A DNA stretch of 64,000 nucleotides from a virus. Both the position numbers and the translations under genes were made by a program. Below the pieces are notes generated by a model, which saw only the letters and a list, made by a program, of their open reading frames with translations, was not told the DNA's origin and made no database searches. Where the stretch lies: positions 1-64,000 of IMG/VR virus record IMGVR_UViG_3300029258_001506; one strand, given 5' to 3'. This document shows positions 23,937 to 31,630 of the stretch, in pieces (within the stretch, counting starts at the first letter, position 1; each line of letters opens with the position of its first letter).

Positions 23937-24281
23937 ATGCAGAAGAAGTTCACGGTCGCAGTGTTCGAGGAGCAAGCCTGGACCGACAGGACGCAATCTC
24001 CTCCGAAGGCAAAGCGGCTCGACAACATCACGATCACGCTGGACCTCGTCGGACAGAACGGGATCCGTTCAGTCCGGAACTTCGCGCGCGGTCGGGCCGA
24101 GGCGGTGAAGCAGGCGAAGCAGCTCGGCCTCGTCGTGCGGAAGGTCTCGCTGGTCGCCGACGCCGACGCAGGGTTCGACCTCGTCGTGTACGTGGCGAAC
24201 CGCGGAGCGGCCGGAGCCGCGGCCGGGCTGGCGAGCAAGAAGAAGAAGGCCGTCCGGCCGAACATCCTATCAAAGCGCTAG
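23937..24281 (+). CDS. Hypothetical protein with basic tail
   Basis: 114 residues from ATG 23937. Beta-rich first half ('KFTVAVFEEQAWTD', 'NITITLDLVGQNG'), helix, second beta pair 'FDLVVYVANRG', then a Lys-rich tail 'ASKKKKAVRPNILSKR'. Probably nucleic-acid or membrane-surface binding. No family recognised. Confidence 0.62.
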   Translation: MQKKFTVAVFEEQAWTDRTQSPPKAKRLDNITITLDLVGQNGIRSVRNFARGRAEAVKQAKQLGLVVRKVSLVADADAGFDLVVYVANRGAAGAAAGLASKKKKAVRPNILSKR

Positions 24282-24283
24282 CG

Positions 24284-24721
24284 ATGGGGAGCAGGATCTG
24301 CGATCTGGTCTCGGCCGTCGACGCTCCGTACCAGTTCGGCCTCGACAACGCCGATGGCGACGTCGTCGCTGGTGCGAACGAGTACCCGGACCTCGAGGTG
24401 CGGTCGGTCACGAACAGCGAGGTCGAGCGGCTGGTTTGGCAGACGGTCGACGTCGAGCCGCTCGAGCAGGGCGCCGACCAGCTGATCGTCGGCCGGCTGG
24501 TCGCGGTGCTCGCCGGCGGTGGAGAGGTCGAGGTCGGCGAGCGGGTGGTCGTGCCGAAGCTGCTCGTCGAGCAGGGGATCGACACCAGCGTTTGCTCGGC
24601 CTGTCGCCGGCCGATCCGTGATGGCGATTATGTGATCGTCGAGGGGGTGGCCTGTCATCCTGAGTGCGTCGAGTACGACGACGACGAGGAGCAAGGAGAG
24701 ATCGATGACGACGTTCGATGA
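24284..24721 (+). CDS. Hypothetical protein with C-terminal zinc site
   Basis: 145 residues. The C-terminus has 'SVCSACRRPIRDGDYVIV' and 'ACHPECVEYDDD', a CxxC...HxxC LIM/zinc-knuckle-like site, then an acidic tail overlapping the next gene. N-terminal 95 residues are beta-rich and unrecognised. Confidence 0.6.
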   Translation: MGSRICDLVSAVDAPYQFGLDNADGDVVAGANEYPDLEVRSVTNSEVERLVWQTVDVEPLEQGADQLIVGRLVAVLAGGGEVEVGERVVVPKLLVEQGIDTSVCSACRRPIRDGDYVIVEGVACHPECVEYDDDEEQGEIDDDVR

Positions 24722-25199
24722 CATCCGCGACGCGGTGCGCGCGGTCGCAGACGCGCGGAGCGACCGCGCGCAGCTTTCGCTCGGCACACCGGGCGGTGAT
24801 GCTGTCGAGATCAACGGCGAGTACAAGGACGTTGGCGCGGCCTGGGGAGAGAACAAGCCGTTGCAGATCCTGCTCGAGGGGGTCGCCAGCTACATCGAGG
24901 CGACGGCGAACCCGACGCGACTCGAGATCACCGGCGACATCATGGTCGCCGAGACCGACTACTTCCTCGCCGTGACGTCGATACCAGGGGGCGGCCTGAC
25001 GATCACGCTGCCGACGCCGACTGGCGACGGCGTAGCGTACGTCGCGAAGGACGAGAACGGGAACGCGAGCGGCAGCGACCCGATCACGATCCAAGGGCAG
25101 AACGGAGAGACCATCGACGGCGCTCCCTCGGTGTCGCTCACCGGTGCGCTCTCGTACGTGCGCGTCTACGCTGGCGACGGCTCCTGGCACATCTGGTGA
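24705..25199 (+). CDS. Structural-type beta protein (fibre or head-fibre tip)
   Basis: 164 residues. After an N-terminal helix, the C-terminal 90 residues have the pattern 'DYFLAVTS..GGGLTITLPTP', 'YVAKDENGNASGSDPITI', 'GETIDGAPSVSLTG', seen at the tips of many phage fibres and head-fibre proteins. An outlier among lysis and accessory genes, so it may be a late structural gene. Confidence 0.6.
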   Translation: MTTFDDIRDAVRAVADARSDRAQLSLGTPGGDAVEINGEYKDVGAAWGENKPLQILLEGVASYIEATANPTRLEITGDIMVAETDYFLAVTSIPGGGLTITLPTPTGDGVAYVAKDENGNASGSDPITIQGQNGETIDGAPSVSLTGALSYVRVYAGDGSWHIW

Positions 25200-25531
25200 T
25201 CGGCAGCCTACAGAAGCAGAAGATCCGCAAGGATCCAGAATTCCTGCGCTGGGCCAAGCGGCACGGCGGGATCTGTTGCGTGTGCCGGTGGCTTCACGGT
25301 CTGACGGTTCCGTTCGAGGAACTGCACCATCACGGGGACAAGGGCACCGGGCAGCGCGGCGACGACTACTTCGTCGCGCGGATGTGTAAGACGCATCACC
25401 GAGAGTACCAGGGCAAGCGCGGGATCGGCTTCGACCGGGCCGGGGAGTGGGAGGTCGCAGCGGCGATTCGACGCGACAACTCCGAACTACTCGCCGACTA
25501 CATCGAACACCTCAAGCGGAGCAAGCGATGA
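25196..25531 (+). CDS. HNH-type nuclease (DUF968/Ref-like)
   Basis: 111 residues from GTG 25196. Conserved 'GGICCVCRWLHG', 'ELHHHGDKGTGQRGDDYFVA' and 'MCKTHHREYQG' place zinc Cys and catalytic His residues as in the DUF968/Ref beta-beta-alpha-metal nucleases that act in phage recombination. Overlaps the next start by ATGA. Confidence 0.72.
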   Translation: MIGSLQKQKIRKDPEFLRWAKRHGGICCVCRWLHGLTVPFEELHHHGDKGTGQRGDDYFVARMCKTHHREYQGKRGIGFDRAGEWEVAAAIRRDNSELLADYIEHLKRSKR

Positions 25532-25965
25532 CAGAACACGACCTCGAGCGCGATTTAGAAAAACGACAGCGGCTGGCCCAGCTCGACTCGAATCAGATGT
25601 GCTCGCAGGACGGAGCGACGACGCGGAGCTGGAAGTTCACGATCGACACCGGGAGAAGCCGAGCACACTTCCATTGTCACGTTTCGTTCGCCGATGACGG
25701 TCGACCGATCAGGATAGCGATCGACGGGTATAAAGACGAGGCGTATGTCCAGCGCGGACCGGTGTCGATGATCTGCGAGCTGGTGTCCGAGGCGCTCCGC
25801 CTCCGGACGACGACGCTCGAGCAGGTGTTCGCGCGCTGGGTCGGCGAGTCGTTCTGGCCGGGCGGCACATGCGAGCAGACGCGCGGCTTGCTTCGTGACG
25901 GCGATGTCTGCTCTCCGCTCGACGCGGTGGCGATCGTCGTCGGCTCCGACCTGTATCCTCGCTAG
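25528..25965 (+). CDS. Hypothetical protein, TSCPD-like region
   Basis: 145 residues from ATG 25528. The segment 'RAHFHCHVSFADDGRPIRIA' followed by a helix with 'CELVSEALRLRTT' is reminiscent of TSCPD domains found after ribonucleotide reductases, but no reductase is present. Last gene before the first repeated promoter cassette. Confidence 0.55.
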   Translation: MTEHDLERDLEKRQRLAQLDSNQMCSQDGATTRSWKFTIDTGRSRAHFHCHVSFADDGRPIRIAIDGYKDEAYVQRGPVSMICELVSEALRLRTTTLEQVFARWVGESFWPGGTCEQTRGLLRDGDVCSPLDAVAIVVGSDLYPR

Positions 25966-25999
25966 ACGCTAGAAACAGTCCAGAAACATCCGAGCGGCG

Positions 26000-26098
26000 C
26001 CGGAAACCCTTGCGGGAGTAGGGCGAAAACTTTTTTAAAAAAAAGTGAAAAAAGTTGTTGACACCTCCCGGGGGCTGTGTCACACTGTAACCATGATG
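26000..26098 (+). promoter_or_regulatory. Repeated promoter cassette, copy 1
   Basis: Terminator/UP-type block 'CGGAAACCCTTGCGGGAGTA' then an A/T palindrome (CTTTTTTAAAAAAAAG), TTGACA 26058-26063, 17-bp spacer with TGACA/TGTCA arms, TGT-CACACT (extended -10, 26081-26086), GTAACC, ATGATG at 26093. One of eight copies. Confidence 0.85.
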
Positions 26099-26125
26099 AG
26101 GGACGCAAACAACACGGAGCGCAAA

Positions 26126-26305
26126 ATGAGCAACCCGGCATACACCAAGGCGTACCGCACCAACATGAACCCGACCGACGCTCAGATCGAGCAGTGGGAG
26201 AAGGAGCACGAGGCCCGCGAGAGCAACCGCGACCACGGGCCCGACTTCGATTACGAGAACGCGATCCTGATCGAGCAGGAGAACGACGAGAGCTGGTGGG
26301 GCTAA
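26126..26305 (+). CDS. Small acidic hypothetical protein
   Basis: 59 residues from ATG 26126, which has CGGAG upstream; the leader ATGATG at 26093 is in frame and would add 11 residues. Sequence is Asp/Glu/Asn-rich ('DAQIEQWEKEHEARESNRDH'), helical, ending 'DESWWG'. First gene of a promoter-cassette operon; probably an early host-takeover protein. Confidence 0.62.
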   Translation: MSNPAYTKAYRTNMNPTDAQIEQWEKEHEARESNRDHGPDFDYENAILIEQENDESWWG

Positions 26306-26325
26306 CGATGAAGAAGGAGAACGAC

Positions 26326-26637
26326 ATGCACGTAACAGCCGAGAGAACGATCTCCGTCAAGGTCACGGTGATGAAGGACGACAACCCGGACAACTACTGG
26401 TTCAACCAGCCGGACAAAATCATCGCGACGTACGACTGCACCGCGCTTGCAGTCGACCCTCGGTTCTCCGATCGTCTCTGGGCCGCGGACGTTCCGCACC
26501 CGGACGCGCTGTCCGAAATCGAGAAGCTGCATCCCGGATGCACCTTCGTCTATTACAAGCCGCTGCACATGACGCGCGAGCGGTTGAACGAGTACCGGAG
26601 CCCGGCCTACATCGCCAGGGTCGAGGGGAGGAGCTAG
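26326..26637 (+). CDS. Hypothetical protein
   Basis: 103 residues from ATG 26326 (AAGGAGA upstream); an in-frame ATG at 26308 is possible. Beta-rich N-terminus 'AERTISVKVTVMKDDNPDN', then 'IIATYDCTALAVDPRFSD' and a C-terminal Tyr-rich segment. No family recognised. Confidence 0.6.
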   Translation: MHVTAERTISVKVTVMKDDNPDNYWFNQPDKIIATYDCTALAVDPRFSDRLWAADVPHPDALSEIEKLHPGCTFVYYKPLHMTRERLNEYRSPAYIARVEGRS

Positions 26638-26639
26638 AG

Positions 26640-26894
26640 ATGTACGCAAGGTGCACCGAGTGCGGAGAGATCAAGCAGATCGTACGGAGCGGAGACGGAC
26701 GCGTGCCGATCAGCGGCTCGCCGACCAAGACTCGCAAGGGCCGACCGTGGCGTCACTGCCAGGACTGCATCGACGCCGACAACGAGAGGTTCCAGCGGGA
26801 GGCGCGGGCGTCGCAGGAGAGACTGATCGCCGAGGCCCGCGCGGCCGGGTTCGACGTGTCGAAGTTGGAAGCCAAGATCAAGGCGAGGGACTAA
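26640..26894 (+). CDS. Small zinc-ribbon protein
   Basis: 84 residues. 'YARCTECGEIKQIVRSG' and 'WRHCQDCIDADNERF' give two Cys pairs; a C-terminal helix follows. Starts 2 bp after the previous stop. Probably a small nucleic-acid- or polymerase-binding protein. Confidence 0.65.
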   Translation: MYARCTECGEIKQIVRSGDGRVPISGSPTKTRKGRPWRHCQDCIDADNERFQREARASQERLIAEARAAGFDVSKLEAKIKARD

Positions 26895-26940
26895 TCAACA
26901 ACGCGGGCCGCGAGCGGTTCGCCAACAACAGGAGCTAACG

Positions 26941-27408
26941 ATGAACGAGAACAACCTGACGGACGAGCAGAAGAAGGCCGGCGACGCGATGGCGAAGGCG
27001 GCGATCGAGATCGCAATCTTGAAGCTCAGCGATCAGGACAACTGGCTCGAGGAGAGCACCAACCTCGACCGCGAGCTGGCGAACCTGGCGCTGTCGGTCT
27101 GGGACGCGGTCGACAAGGCGATGCCGGGGGCGGTCCGCTACGGGTCGCACTGCCTGGTGGTGGCGAAGCTCCGCGAGTGGGCCGACCAGACGAAAGCCGG
27201 GCGCCTGATCACGAAGGTAACGCTGCTCGTCAGCGAGCACTACTCCGGGCGGTCGCCGCGGTCCGTCCGGATCGACCCGAACGGACCGAACGGCGGAGGC
27301 GTGTTCGTGACGCTCGACCACGACAACGGACACGACGAGTACTTCATCGGCACCGCCGGGAACGTGCTGGCCGGTGAGTTGCCGGAGTGTCTGACGCCGG
27401 CCGAGTAG
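26941..27408 (+). CDS. Hypothetical protein
   Basis: 155 residues, AACAGGAGCTAACG before ATG. Helical N-terminal half ('DAMAKAAIEIAILKLSDQD'), C-terminal beta ('GGVFVTLDHDNGHDEYFIG'). Last gene of its operon; the second cassette follows. No family recognised. Confidence 0.6.
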   Translation: MNENNLTDEQKKAGDAMAKAAIEIAILKLSDQDNWLEESTNLDRELANLALSVWDAVDKAMPGAVRYGSHCLVVAKLREWADQTKAGRLITKVTLLVSEHYSGRSPRSVRIDPNGPNGGGVFVTLDHDNGHDEYFIGTAGNVLAGELPECLTPAE

Positions 27409-27424
27409 CTAGCTCCCAGCTCCG

Positions 27425-27520
27425 CAAACCCGCGTCGCAGTAGGCCCAGAAAAAAAGTGAAAAAAGTTTAAAAAAGATGTTGACAGGTTCGGAAACCTGT
27501 GTCACACTGTAACCATGATG
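27425..27520 (+). promoter_or_regulatory. Repeated promoter cassette, copy 2
   Basis: A-rich block, TTGACA 27480-27485, 17-bp spacer containing the perfect inverted repeat ACAGGTT...AACCTGT, TGT-CACACT (27503-27508), GTAACC, ATGATG at 27515. Belongs to the 'GTAGG(T/C)CCAGAAAAAAAG' upstream subtype (copies 2, 5, 8). Confidence 0.85.
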
Positions 27521-27550
27521 AACGGAACAAACAACACAGCGGAGGCCACG

Positions 27551-27826
27551 ATGACCCGGACGATGACCAGCGAAGAAAGCTACCTCGACACCATCGCCAA
27601 GCAGACCGCCGACCTTCTCGAGCAGGTCGTCGCCGATCAGAAGTCGGCCAGCGACTCCGAGCGCGAGAACGACGCGTACCAGATCGCCGAGTCTCTCCGC
27701 GAACTGGCCGCGGCGGTCGACGATGTAGCCGGCTTCCTTTCCTGGGGTTGGACGTGGGACGCGAAGCTGGTCTGGACCGAGACGGTGATGTGCCGGGCCG
27801 AGGACTTCCTCGGCATCGAGGGCTAA
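27551..27826 (+). CDS. Small helical protein
   Basis: 91 residues from ATG 27551 (GCGGAGG upstream); leader ATGATG at 27515 is in frame. Entirely helical, with Leu/Ala/Glu/Asp, and Trp-rich 'FLSWGWTWDAKLVWTET'. Possibly a protein-interaction inhibitor; function unknown. Confidence 0.62.
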   Translation: MTRTMTSEESYLDTIAKQTADLLEQVVADQKSASDSERENDAYQIAESLRELAAAVDDVAGFLSWGWTWDAKLVWTETVMCRAEDFLGIEG

Positions 27827-27860
27827 CACAACCGCCCGCAAGGGCAGAAAGGGTCATCCA

Positions 27861-28130
27861 ATGACCATCACTACTGAGCAGAAGGCGGCGGCGGCGGAGA
27901 TGGCGGATTGGGATCTGATCGTGGCCGCGCTCCACTGGAACGGCGAGCTGCATAGCTGCCTCGACGAGAACGAGGCGCTGCTCGTTTACTCGCTGGCAGA
28001 CGGGTACGGCCGCGCTCCGCTGGCGGAGTTGATGGCGTCGATCGGTTGGGACTGGTCGCACATCCGGGACAGCTCGGACGATGCGTGCAAGACGATGGCC
28101 GCGACGATCCGCGGCCTGCTCGGAAGCTAA
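27861..28130 (+). CDS. Small helical protein
   Basis: 89 residues. All-helical: 'AAAAEMADWDLIVAALHW', 'NEALLVYSLADGYGRAPLAE'. Its stop codon is followed at once by a tRNA-like T-arm and the structured RNA region. Unknown function. Confidence 0.6.
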   Translation: MTITTEQKAAAAEMADWDLIVAALHWNGELHSCLDENEALLVYSLADGYGRAPLAELMASIGWDWSHIRDSSDDACKTMAATIRGLLGS

Positions 28131-28172
28131 CCGCGGTTGGAGCTGGGCCGGGTTCGAATCCCGGACGCGGTA
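28130..28172 (+). ncRNA. tRNA-like acceptor/T-arm minihelix
   Basis: ACCGCGG (28130-28136) pairs with ACGCGGT (28165-28171) over six of seven positions. CCGGG-TTCGAAT-CCCGG (28148-28164) is a perfect T-arm with canonical T-loop. Only 11 nt lie between, so D and anticodon arms are absent. It may be a tRNA-like processing signal, a tRNA relic, or an attachment-site remnant, next to the structured RNA at 28190. Confidence 0.5.
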
Positions 28173-28189
28173 TCGGTTCTTTGACAATT

Positions 28190-28501
28190 CGAGACTGAGC
28201 AGCGGCAGGCTGCAGAACGTCTGCCGAAAGCGTGGGAAACTGGACGCGGTTTCCGGTGAGGTAGCGACCCTGAAGTCTGGGAGCGATGCTCGCAGTCCCC
28301 GACCCGCCCTGGTTGCGGTAGGGATAGAAGCGGTCAAGAAAACCAAAAGCCGGGACCTGGGAGCAGTACGGTGCTTACCGCAACGACCGGGGCAACCCGC
28401 GAGCTGGGCCGAAGCCGAAAGGCGGGAAAGCCGGTGTAGCTGACGACGCGCCTGTAAACGAAGCGCCTGGGAAGGTACAGCGATGTCGCTGCTCAGTCTC
28501 G
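28190..28501 (+). ncRNA. Candidate large structured RNA closed by 18-bp stem
   Basis: CGAGACTGAGCAGCGGCA (28190-28207) pairs with TGTCGCTGCTCAGTCTCG (28484-28501) with a single G-U. The interior has an 8-bp pair TTGCGGTA/TACCGCAA, GGAAAC/GTTTCC, CGGG-GCAA-CCCG and GCC-GAAA-GGC (GNRA loops), and several shorter stems. No convincing ORF occupies it. This accounts for the about 400-bp stretch without a gene (28131-28526). Size, long terminal stem and adjacent tRNA-like element recall phage ornate RNAs such as GOLLD or ROOL, but no family match is claimed. Confidence 0.65.
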
Positions 28502-28526
28502 GATGGTCAAGGAAAAGGAGAGAGCG

Positions 28527-28802
28527 ATGCGATGGAACGACGTGTGTATGCCACTGCTCGACGACGTGCTCGAGTCGGAGCTGGTGCTATCCAAGCAGGA
28601 AGTGGCGAACCTCAACCGGGCGGTGGGTACGCTGGCGATGATACGCAAGCAGCTCGAGCAGGAGTATGGCGAGGACGACGCGTTCGAGTTGCCGGAGGCG
28701 GAGCCGTGGATCTCCGCGGCGAGCTATCTCTCGGAGGCGCTCGACAACCTGGCGGCCGGGGCGCTGATCAAGTTGCCGGCGCGGCCGGCTCTCGAGAAGT
28801 GA
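28527..28802 (+). CDS. Small helical acidic protein
   Basis: 91 residues from ATG 28527 (AAAAGGAGAGAGCG upstream). Helical with 'DVLESELVLSKQEVANLNRA' and acidic 'GEDDAFELPEAE'. The 3' arm of the structured RNA ends 25 bp before this start. Function unknown. Confidence 0.62.
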   Translation: MRWNDVCMPLLDDVLESELVLSKQEVANLNRAVGTLAMIRKQLEQEYGEDDAFELPEAEPWISAASYLSEALDNLAAGALIKLPARPALEK

Positions 28803-28805
28803 ATT

Positions 28806-28833
28806 TTGTCATCGTTCAGCGCTGTGTTATAAT
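28806..28833 (+). promoter_or_regulatory. Strong sigma70 promoter before RecF/SbcC-like ATPase operon
   Basis: TTGTCA (28806-28811), 16-bp spacer, perfect TATAAT (28828-28833) with TGT extension. Starts 3 bp after the preceding stop. Transcripts should begin near 28840, at the foot of the leader stem-loop. Confidence 0.85.
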
Positions 28834-28838
28834 GGCGC

Positions 28839-28903
28839 TGCGATGATCGGAAGCCAGAACAATTGACTCGAAGCGTCGGTCCGGGATCCTCTTGATCATC
28901 GCA
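28839..28903 (+). promoter_or_regulatory. Leader stem-loop at transcript 5' end
   Basis: Perfect 10-bp inverted repeat TGCGATGATC / GATCATCGCA (28839-28848 and 28894-28903) enclosing 45 nt, beginning at the predicted +1. It could protect the mRNA 5' end or control translation of the ATPase 40 bp downstream. Confidence 0.6.
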
Positions 28904-28942
28904 CCGGGCCGGCGCGTCGAGACCATGCACAGGGAGGCGGGC

Positions 28943-30241
28943 ATGGCAGACGAGAAGCGACAGCGGATCATCCGCTTGGAAGCAACCAACGTGAAGCGAT
29001 TGCGCGCGGTGACCATCGAGCCCGGAGGAGCGCTAACCATCGTCGGCGGCAAGAATGCGGCGGGGAAGTCCAGCGTGCTCGACTCGATCGCTATGGCGCT
29101 CGGAGGAGCGAGGGCGGCCTGCGAGAGGCCGGTGCGCGACGGGGCGGACAAGGGCGTGATCGTCTGCGAGCTGGACGACTACACGGTTCGGCGCTCGTTC
29201 ACGGCGGCCGGCGGTGGACAGCTCACGGTACGCGCGCGCAACGGGGCCGACGTCAAGTCGCCGCAGAAGTTCCTTGACCGGTTCATGGCGGACGTATCGT
29301 TCGACCCGCTAGCATTCTCCCGGATGGCGCCGAAGGAGCAAGGAGAGGCGCTCAGGCGGCTCGTCAAGCTCGACCTGTCCGACGTCGACTCCGAGCGCGA
29401 GCGGGTGTACGCCGAGCGGACCGACGTCAACCGGGAGGTCAAGCGTCTGTCGGCCAAGGCCGAAGGGCAGCAGACGATCCCGACCGACGTTGTCGTGAGG
29501 CAGTCGGCAGCGGAGATCAATCGGCAGCTCGAGCAGGCTCGTCAGACGAACGCGGACAACGCCGAGATACGCCGACACCTCGAGGCGGTGAAGCAGTCGC
29601 ACGAGCTACAGACCAGGCGCAGGCAGGAAGCACAGCAGCGCGTCGCGGAACTCGAGCAGCGGCTCGCCGCGGCGAAAAACACGCTCGCCGAGTGCGTCGA
29701 ACTGGTGTCGGTCGCCGGGGCGGCGGTGTTCGAGGTGCAGTCCGAGGTCGACCAGCTCGAGGACGTCCGGACCGAGCCGCTCCTCGAGCAGCTCGAGCAG
29801 CTCGACGAGAACAACCGAGCGGTCGATCACAACGAGCGAGTGCTCCAACTCCGCGCTGACCTCGAGGCCGAGCAGGACAAGGCCGACCAGCTGACGAAGA
29901 AGCTCGACGAACTGGTCGCCGAGCGCGAGCGGAGGATCGCCGAGGCGAAGATCCCGGTCCGCGGTCTGTCGTTCGGCGACGGCGGGGTGACGTTCAACGG
30001 GCTGCCGTTCTCGCAGGCATCCGCGGCGGAGCAGCTCGAGGTCTCGGTCGCGATGGGGATCGCGCTGAACCCGACGCTCCGCGTGATGCTGATCCGCGAC
30101 GGCAGCCTGCTCGACGACGACAGCCTGGCGATGGTGCGTGCGATGGCCGAGCGGAACGACTTCCAGGTCTGGCTCGAGCGGGTCGGCGACAACGACCAGG
30201 CCGCAATCGTGATTGAGGACGGAGAGGTGAAAGGGGAGTAG
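28943..30241 (+). CDS. RecF/SbcC-like AAA ATPase
   Basis: 432 residues from ATG 28943 (AGGGAGG upstream). N-terminal 'IVGGKNAAGKSSVLDSIAMA' Walker A (about 34-50); a long central coiled coil (about 165-320) with Gln/Glu/Ala heptads; C-terminal 'LPFSQASAAEQLEVSVAMGI' signature and 'LRVMLIRDGSLLDDDS' Walker B, as in SbcC/Rad50-type phage ATPases. Likely a DNA-end processing or repair ATPase; no MRE11-like partner seen beside it. Confidence 0.85.
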   Translation: MADEKRQRIIRLEATNVKRLRAVTIEPGGALTIVGGKNAAGKSSVLDSIAMALGGARAACERPVRDGADKGVIVCELDDYTVRRSFTAAGGGQLTVRARNGADVKSPQKFLDRFMADVSFDPLAFSRMAPKEQGEALRRLVKLDLSDVDSERERVYAERTDVNREVKRLSAKAEGQQTIPTDVVVRQSAAEINRQLEQARQTNADNAEIRRHLEAVKQSHELQTRRRQEAQQRVAELEQRLAAAKNTLAECVELVSVAGAAVFEVQSEVDQLEDVRTEPLLEQLEQLDENNRAVDHNERVLQLRADLEAEQDKADQLTKKLDELVAERERRIAEAKIPVRGLSFGDGGVTFNGLPFSQASAAEQLEVSVAMGIALNPTLRVMLIRDGSLLDDDSLAMVRAMAERNDFQVWLERVGDNDQAAIVIEDGEVKGE

Positions 30242-30243
30242 CG

Positions 30244-30981
30244 GTGCGGATAATCTACGAACCCAGCGGACGCGCGGCGGAGTACTCCGACCTGGCGCTG
30301 TCGATGTATCGCGGATGCGAGCACGCGTGCTCGTACTGCTTCGGGCCCAGCGTGATCAGGGTCGACCGCGCGACGTTTGCGTCGGCATCGGCGAGAGCTG
30401 GTGCGCTGCGCAAGGTCGAGCGCGACGCGGCCGAACTGGCCGAGGCCGGAGACGAGCGCGCGATCATGATGTCGTTCACGACGGATCCGTACCAGCCGCT
30501 CGAGATGCAGATCGGGCTCACACGCCAGGCGCTCGAACTGCTCAAGAAGTACGGACGGCACGTCGAGATCCTGACGAAGGGAGGACTCCGGGCCGAGCGC
30601 GACTTCGACCTGCTCGACGACGGCGACGCGGTGGCCTGCTCGCTGACGCTGGCGAAGGCCGAGGAGTCGAAGGAGTGGGAGCCGTACGCGGCGCTCCCGG
30701 AGGAGCGAATGCTCCTGCTCAAGCACGCACACGAGCGCGGGTTCCGGACCTGGGTCAGCATCGAGCCGGTGATCGATCCGCTGCAATCGATCGCGCTGAT
30801 CGTCGCCAGCTTGCCGTACGTTGACACGTACAAGCTCGGCGCGTGGAACTACGACAAGCGCTCGAACGACGTCGACTGGCCTGAGTACTACCGGAGAGCG
30901 CGCGATGTTCTCGCCGGAGAGGGGAAGCAGGTAATCATCAAGGCCGACCTGCTCGAGCGAGCTGGGGTGCGCAATGGCTGA
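30244..30981 (+). CDS. Radical SAM protein (SPL/DNA-photolyase-like)
   Basis: 245 residues from GTG 30244. 4Fe-4S motif C25-xxx-C29-xx-C32 ('YRGCEHACSYCF'), then 'IMMSFTTDPYQPLE', 'GRHVEILTKGGL' and 'TWVSIEPVIDPLQS', the pattern of SplB-like radical SAM proteins. It would generate a 5'-deoxyadenosyl radical; the substrate is unknown (DNA lesion repair or nucleic acid modification). Overlaps the next gene by 8 bp. Confidence 0.85.
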   Translation: MRIIYEPSGRAAEYSDLALSMYRGCEHACSYCFGPSVIRVDRATFASASARAGALRKVERDAAELAEAGDERAIMMSFTTDPYQPLEMQIGLTRQALELLKKYGRHVEILTKGGLRAERDFDLLDDGDAVACSLTLAKAEESKEWEPYAALPEERMLLLKHAHERGFRTWVSIEPVIDPLQSIALIVASLPYVDTYKLGAWNYDKRSNDVDWPEYYRRARDVLAGEGKQVIIKADLLERAGVRNG

Positions 30982-31630
30982 GCAGAAGCCGAGGGAGTTC
31001 GGGCTGGTGTTCGGAGACGAGAGCATCCTCGCATTCCGCGACGGGAACAAGTCGCAGACGCGGAGGCTCCCGAGCGTCGGGAACTGCTACATCGACGGTC
31101 ACAGCGCGCGCGGGAGTTGTCGCGTGTTGTGGCCGTGGCTCGACTTCGGATCCGACCGCGTGTTCGTCGACGGCGGACCGAGCCCGGCCGGGAACGCGGG
31201 CCCGTACCTGCATGTCCCGGAGAAGGACGGCTCTCCGTACACCCCGACGGCGGTGCACCGGATCTATCCGGCGGTGATGGTCGGCGATCACGTCTGGGCT
31301 CGCGAGGCGTTCCGGAGGAAGGCCGACGGAGTGTCGTACCGAGCTGACGAACCGTGGTGCGATCTCCGTTGGACGTCTCCGATCTACATGCCGCGGGTGC
31401 ACTCTCGGTTCGAGTTCAAGGTCGCCGAGGTGATGATCCATCGGTTGCAGGAGCTGACCCGCGAGCAGGCGATCGCCGAGGGCTGTCCGATGCCGACGCA
31501 GCGAGACGGGATGCATCCGTGGCCGGAGGATCAGTACCGGGCAGTTTGGGACCAGCTCAACGCGAAGCGCGGCGCGAGCTGGGACTCGAACCCGTGGGTA
31601 TTCGCGTACCGATTGGAGCCGAGGCGATGA
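30974..31630 (+). CDS. ASCH/PUA-like phage protein
   Basis: 218 residues. 'AFRDGNKSQTRRL' near the N-terminus and 'SPIYMPRVHSRFEFKVAEV' followed by RLQELTREQAIAEG near the C-terminus match the common phage ASCH-like family. 'GDHVWAREAF' lies between. ASCH folds bind RNA or modified nucleotides. Cotranscribed with the radical SAM gene. Confidence 0.78.
   Translation: MAEQKPREFGLVFGDESILAFRDGNKSQTRRLPSVGNCYIDGHSARGSCRVLWPWLDFGSDRVFVDGGPSPAGNAGPYLHVPEKDGSPYTPTAVHRIYPAVMVGDHVWAREAFRRKADGVSYRADEPWCDLRWTSPIYMPRVHSRFEFKVAEVMIHRLQELTREQAIAEGCPMPTQRDGMHPWPEDQYRAVWDQLNAKRGASWDSNPWVFAYRLEPRR

Noticed and set aside
25990-26050. Intrinsic terminator from the A/T palindrome (ACTTTTTTTAAAAAAAGT)
   Set aside because: Only an A/T stem and a weak CCCT/AGGG hairpin precede it. 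Its constant place before TTGACA fits an UP element better, though weak termination cannot be excluded.
28081-28443. Plus-strand open frame across the structured RNA region
   Set aside because: Composition is Arg/Ser-rich with no domain pattern, no ribosome site, and it starts inside another gene. The RNA-fold explanation fits better.
28190-28501. Retron msr-msd or group I/II intron
   Set aside because: No reverse transcriptase nearby, and no P7/P3 or domain V signatures seen. The terminal stem alone does not prove these.
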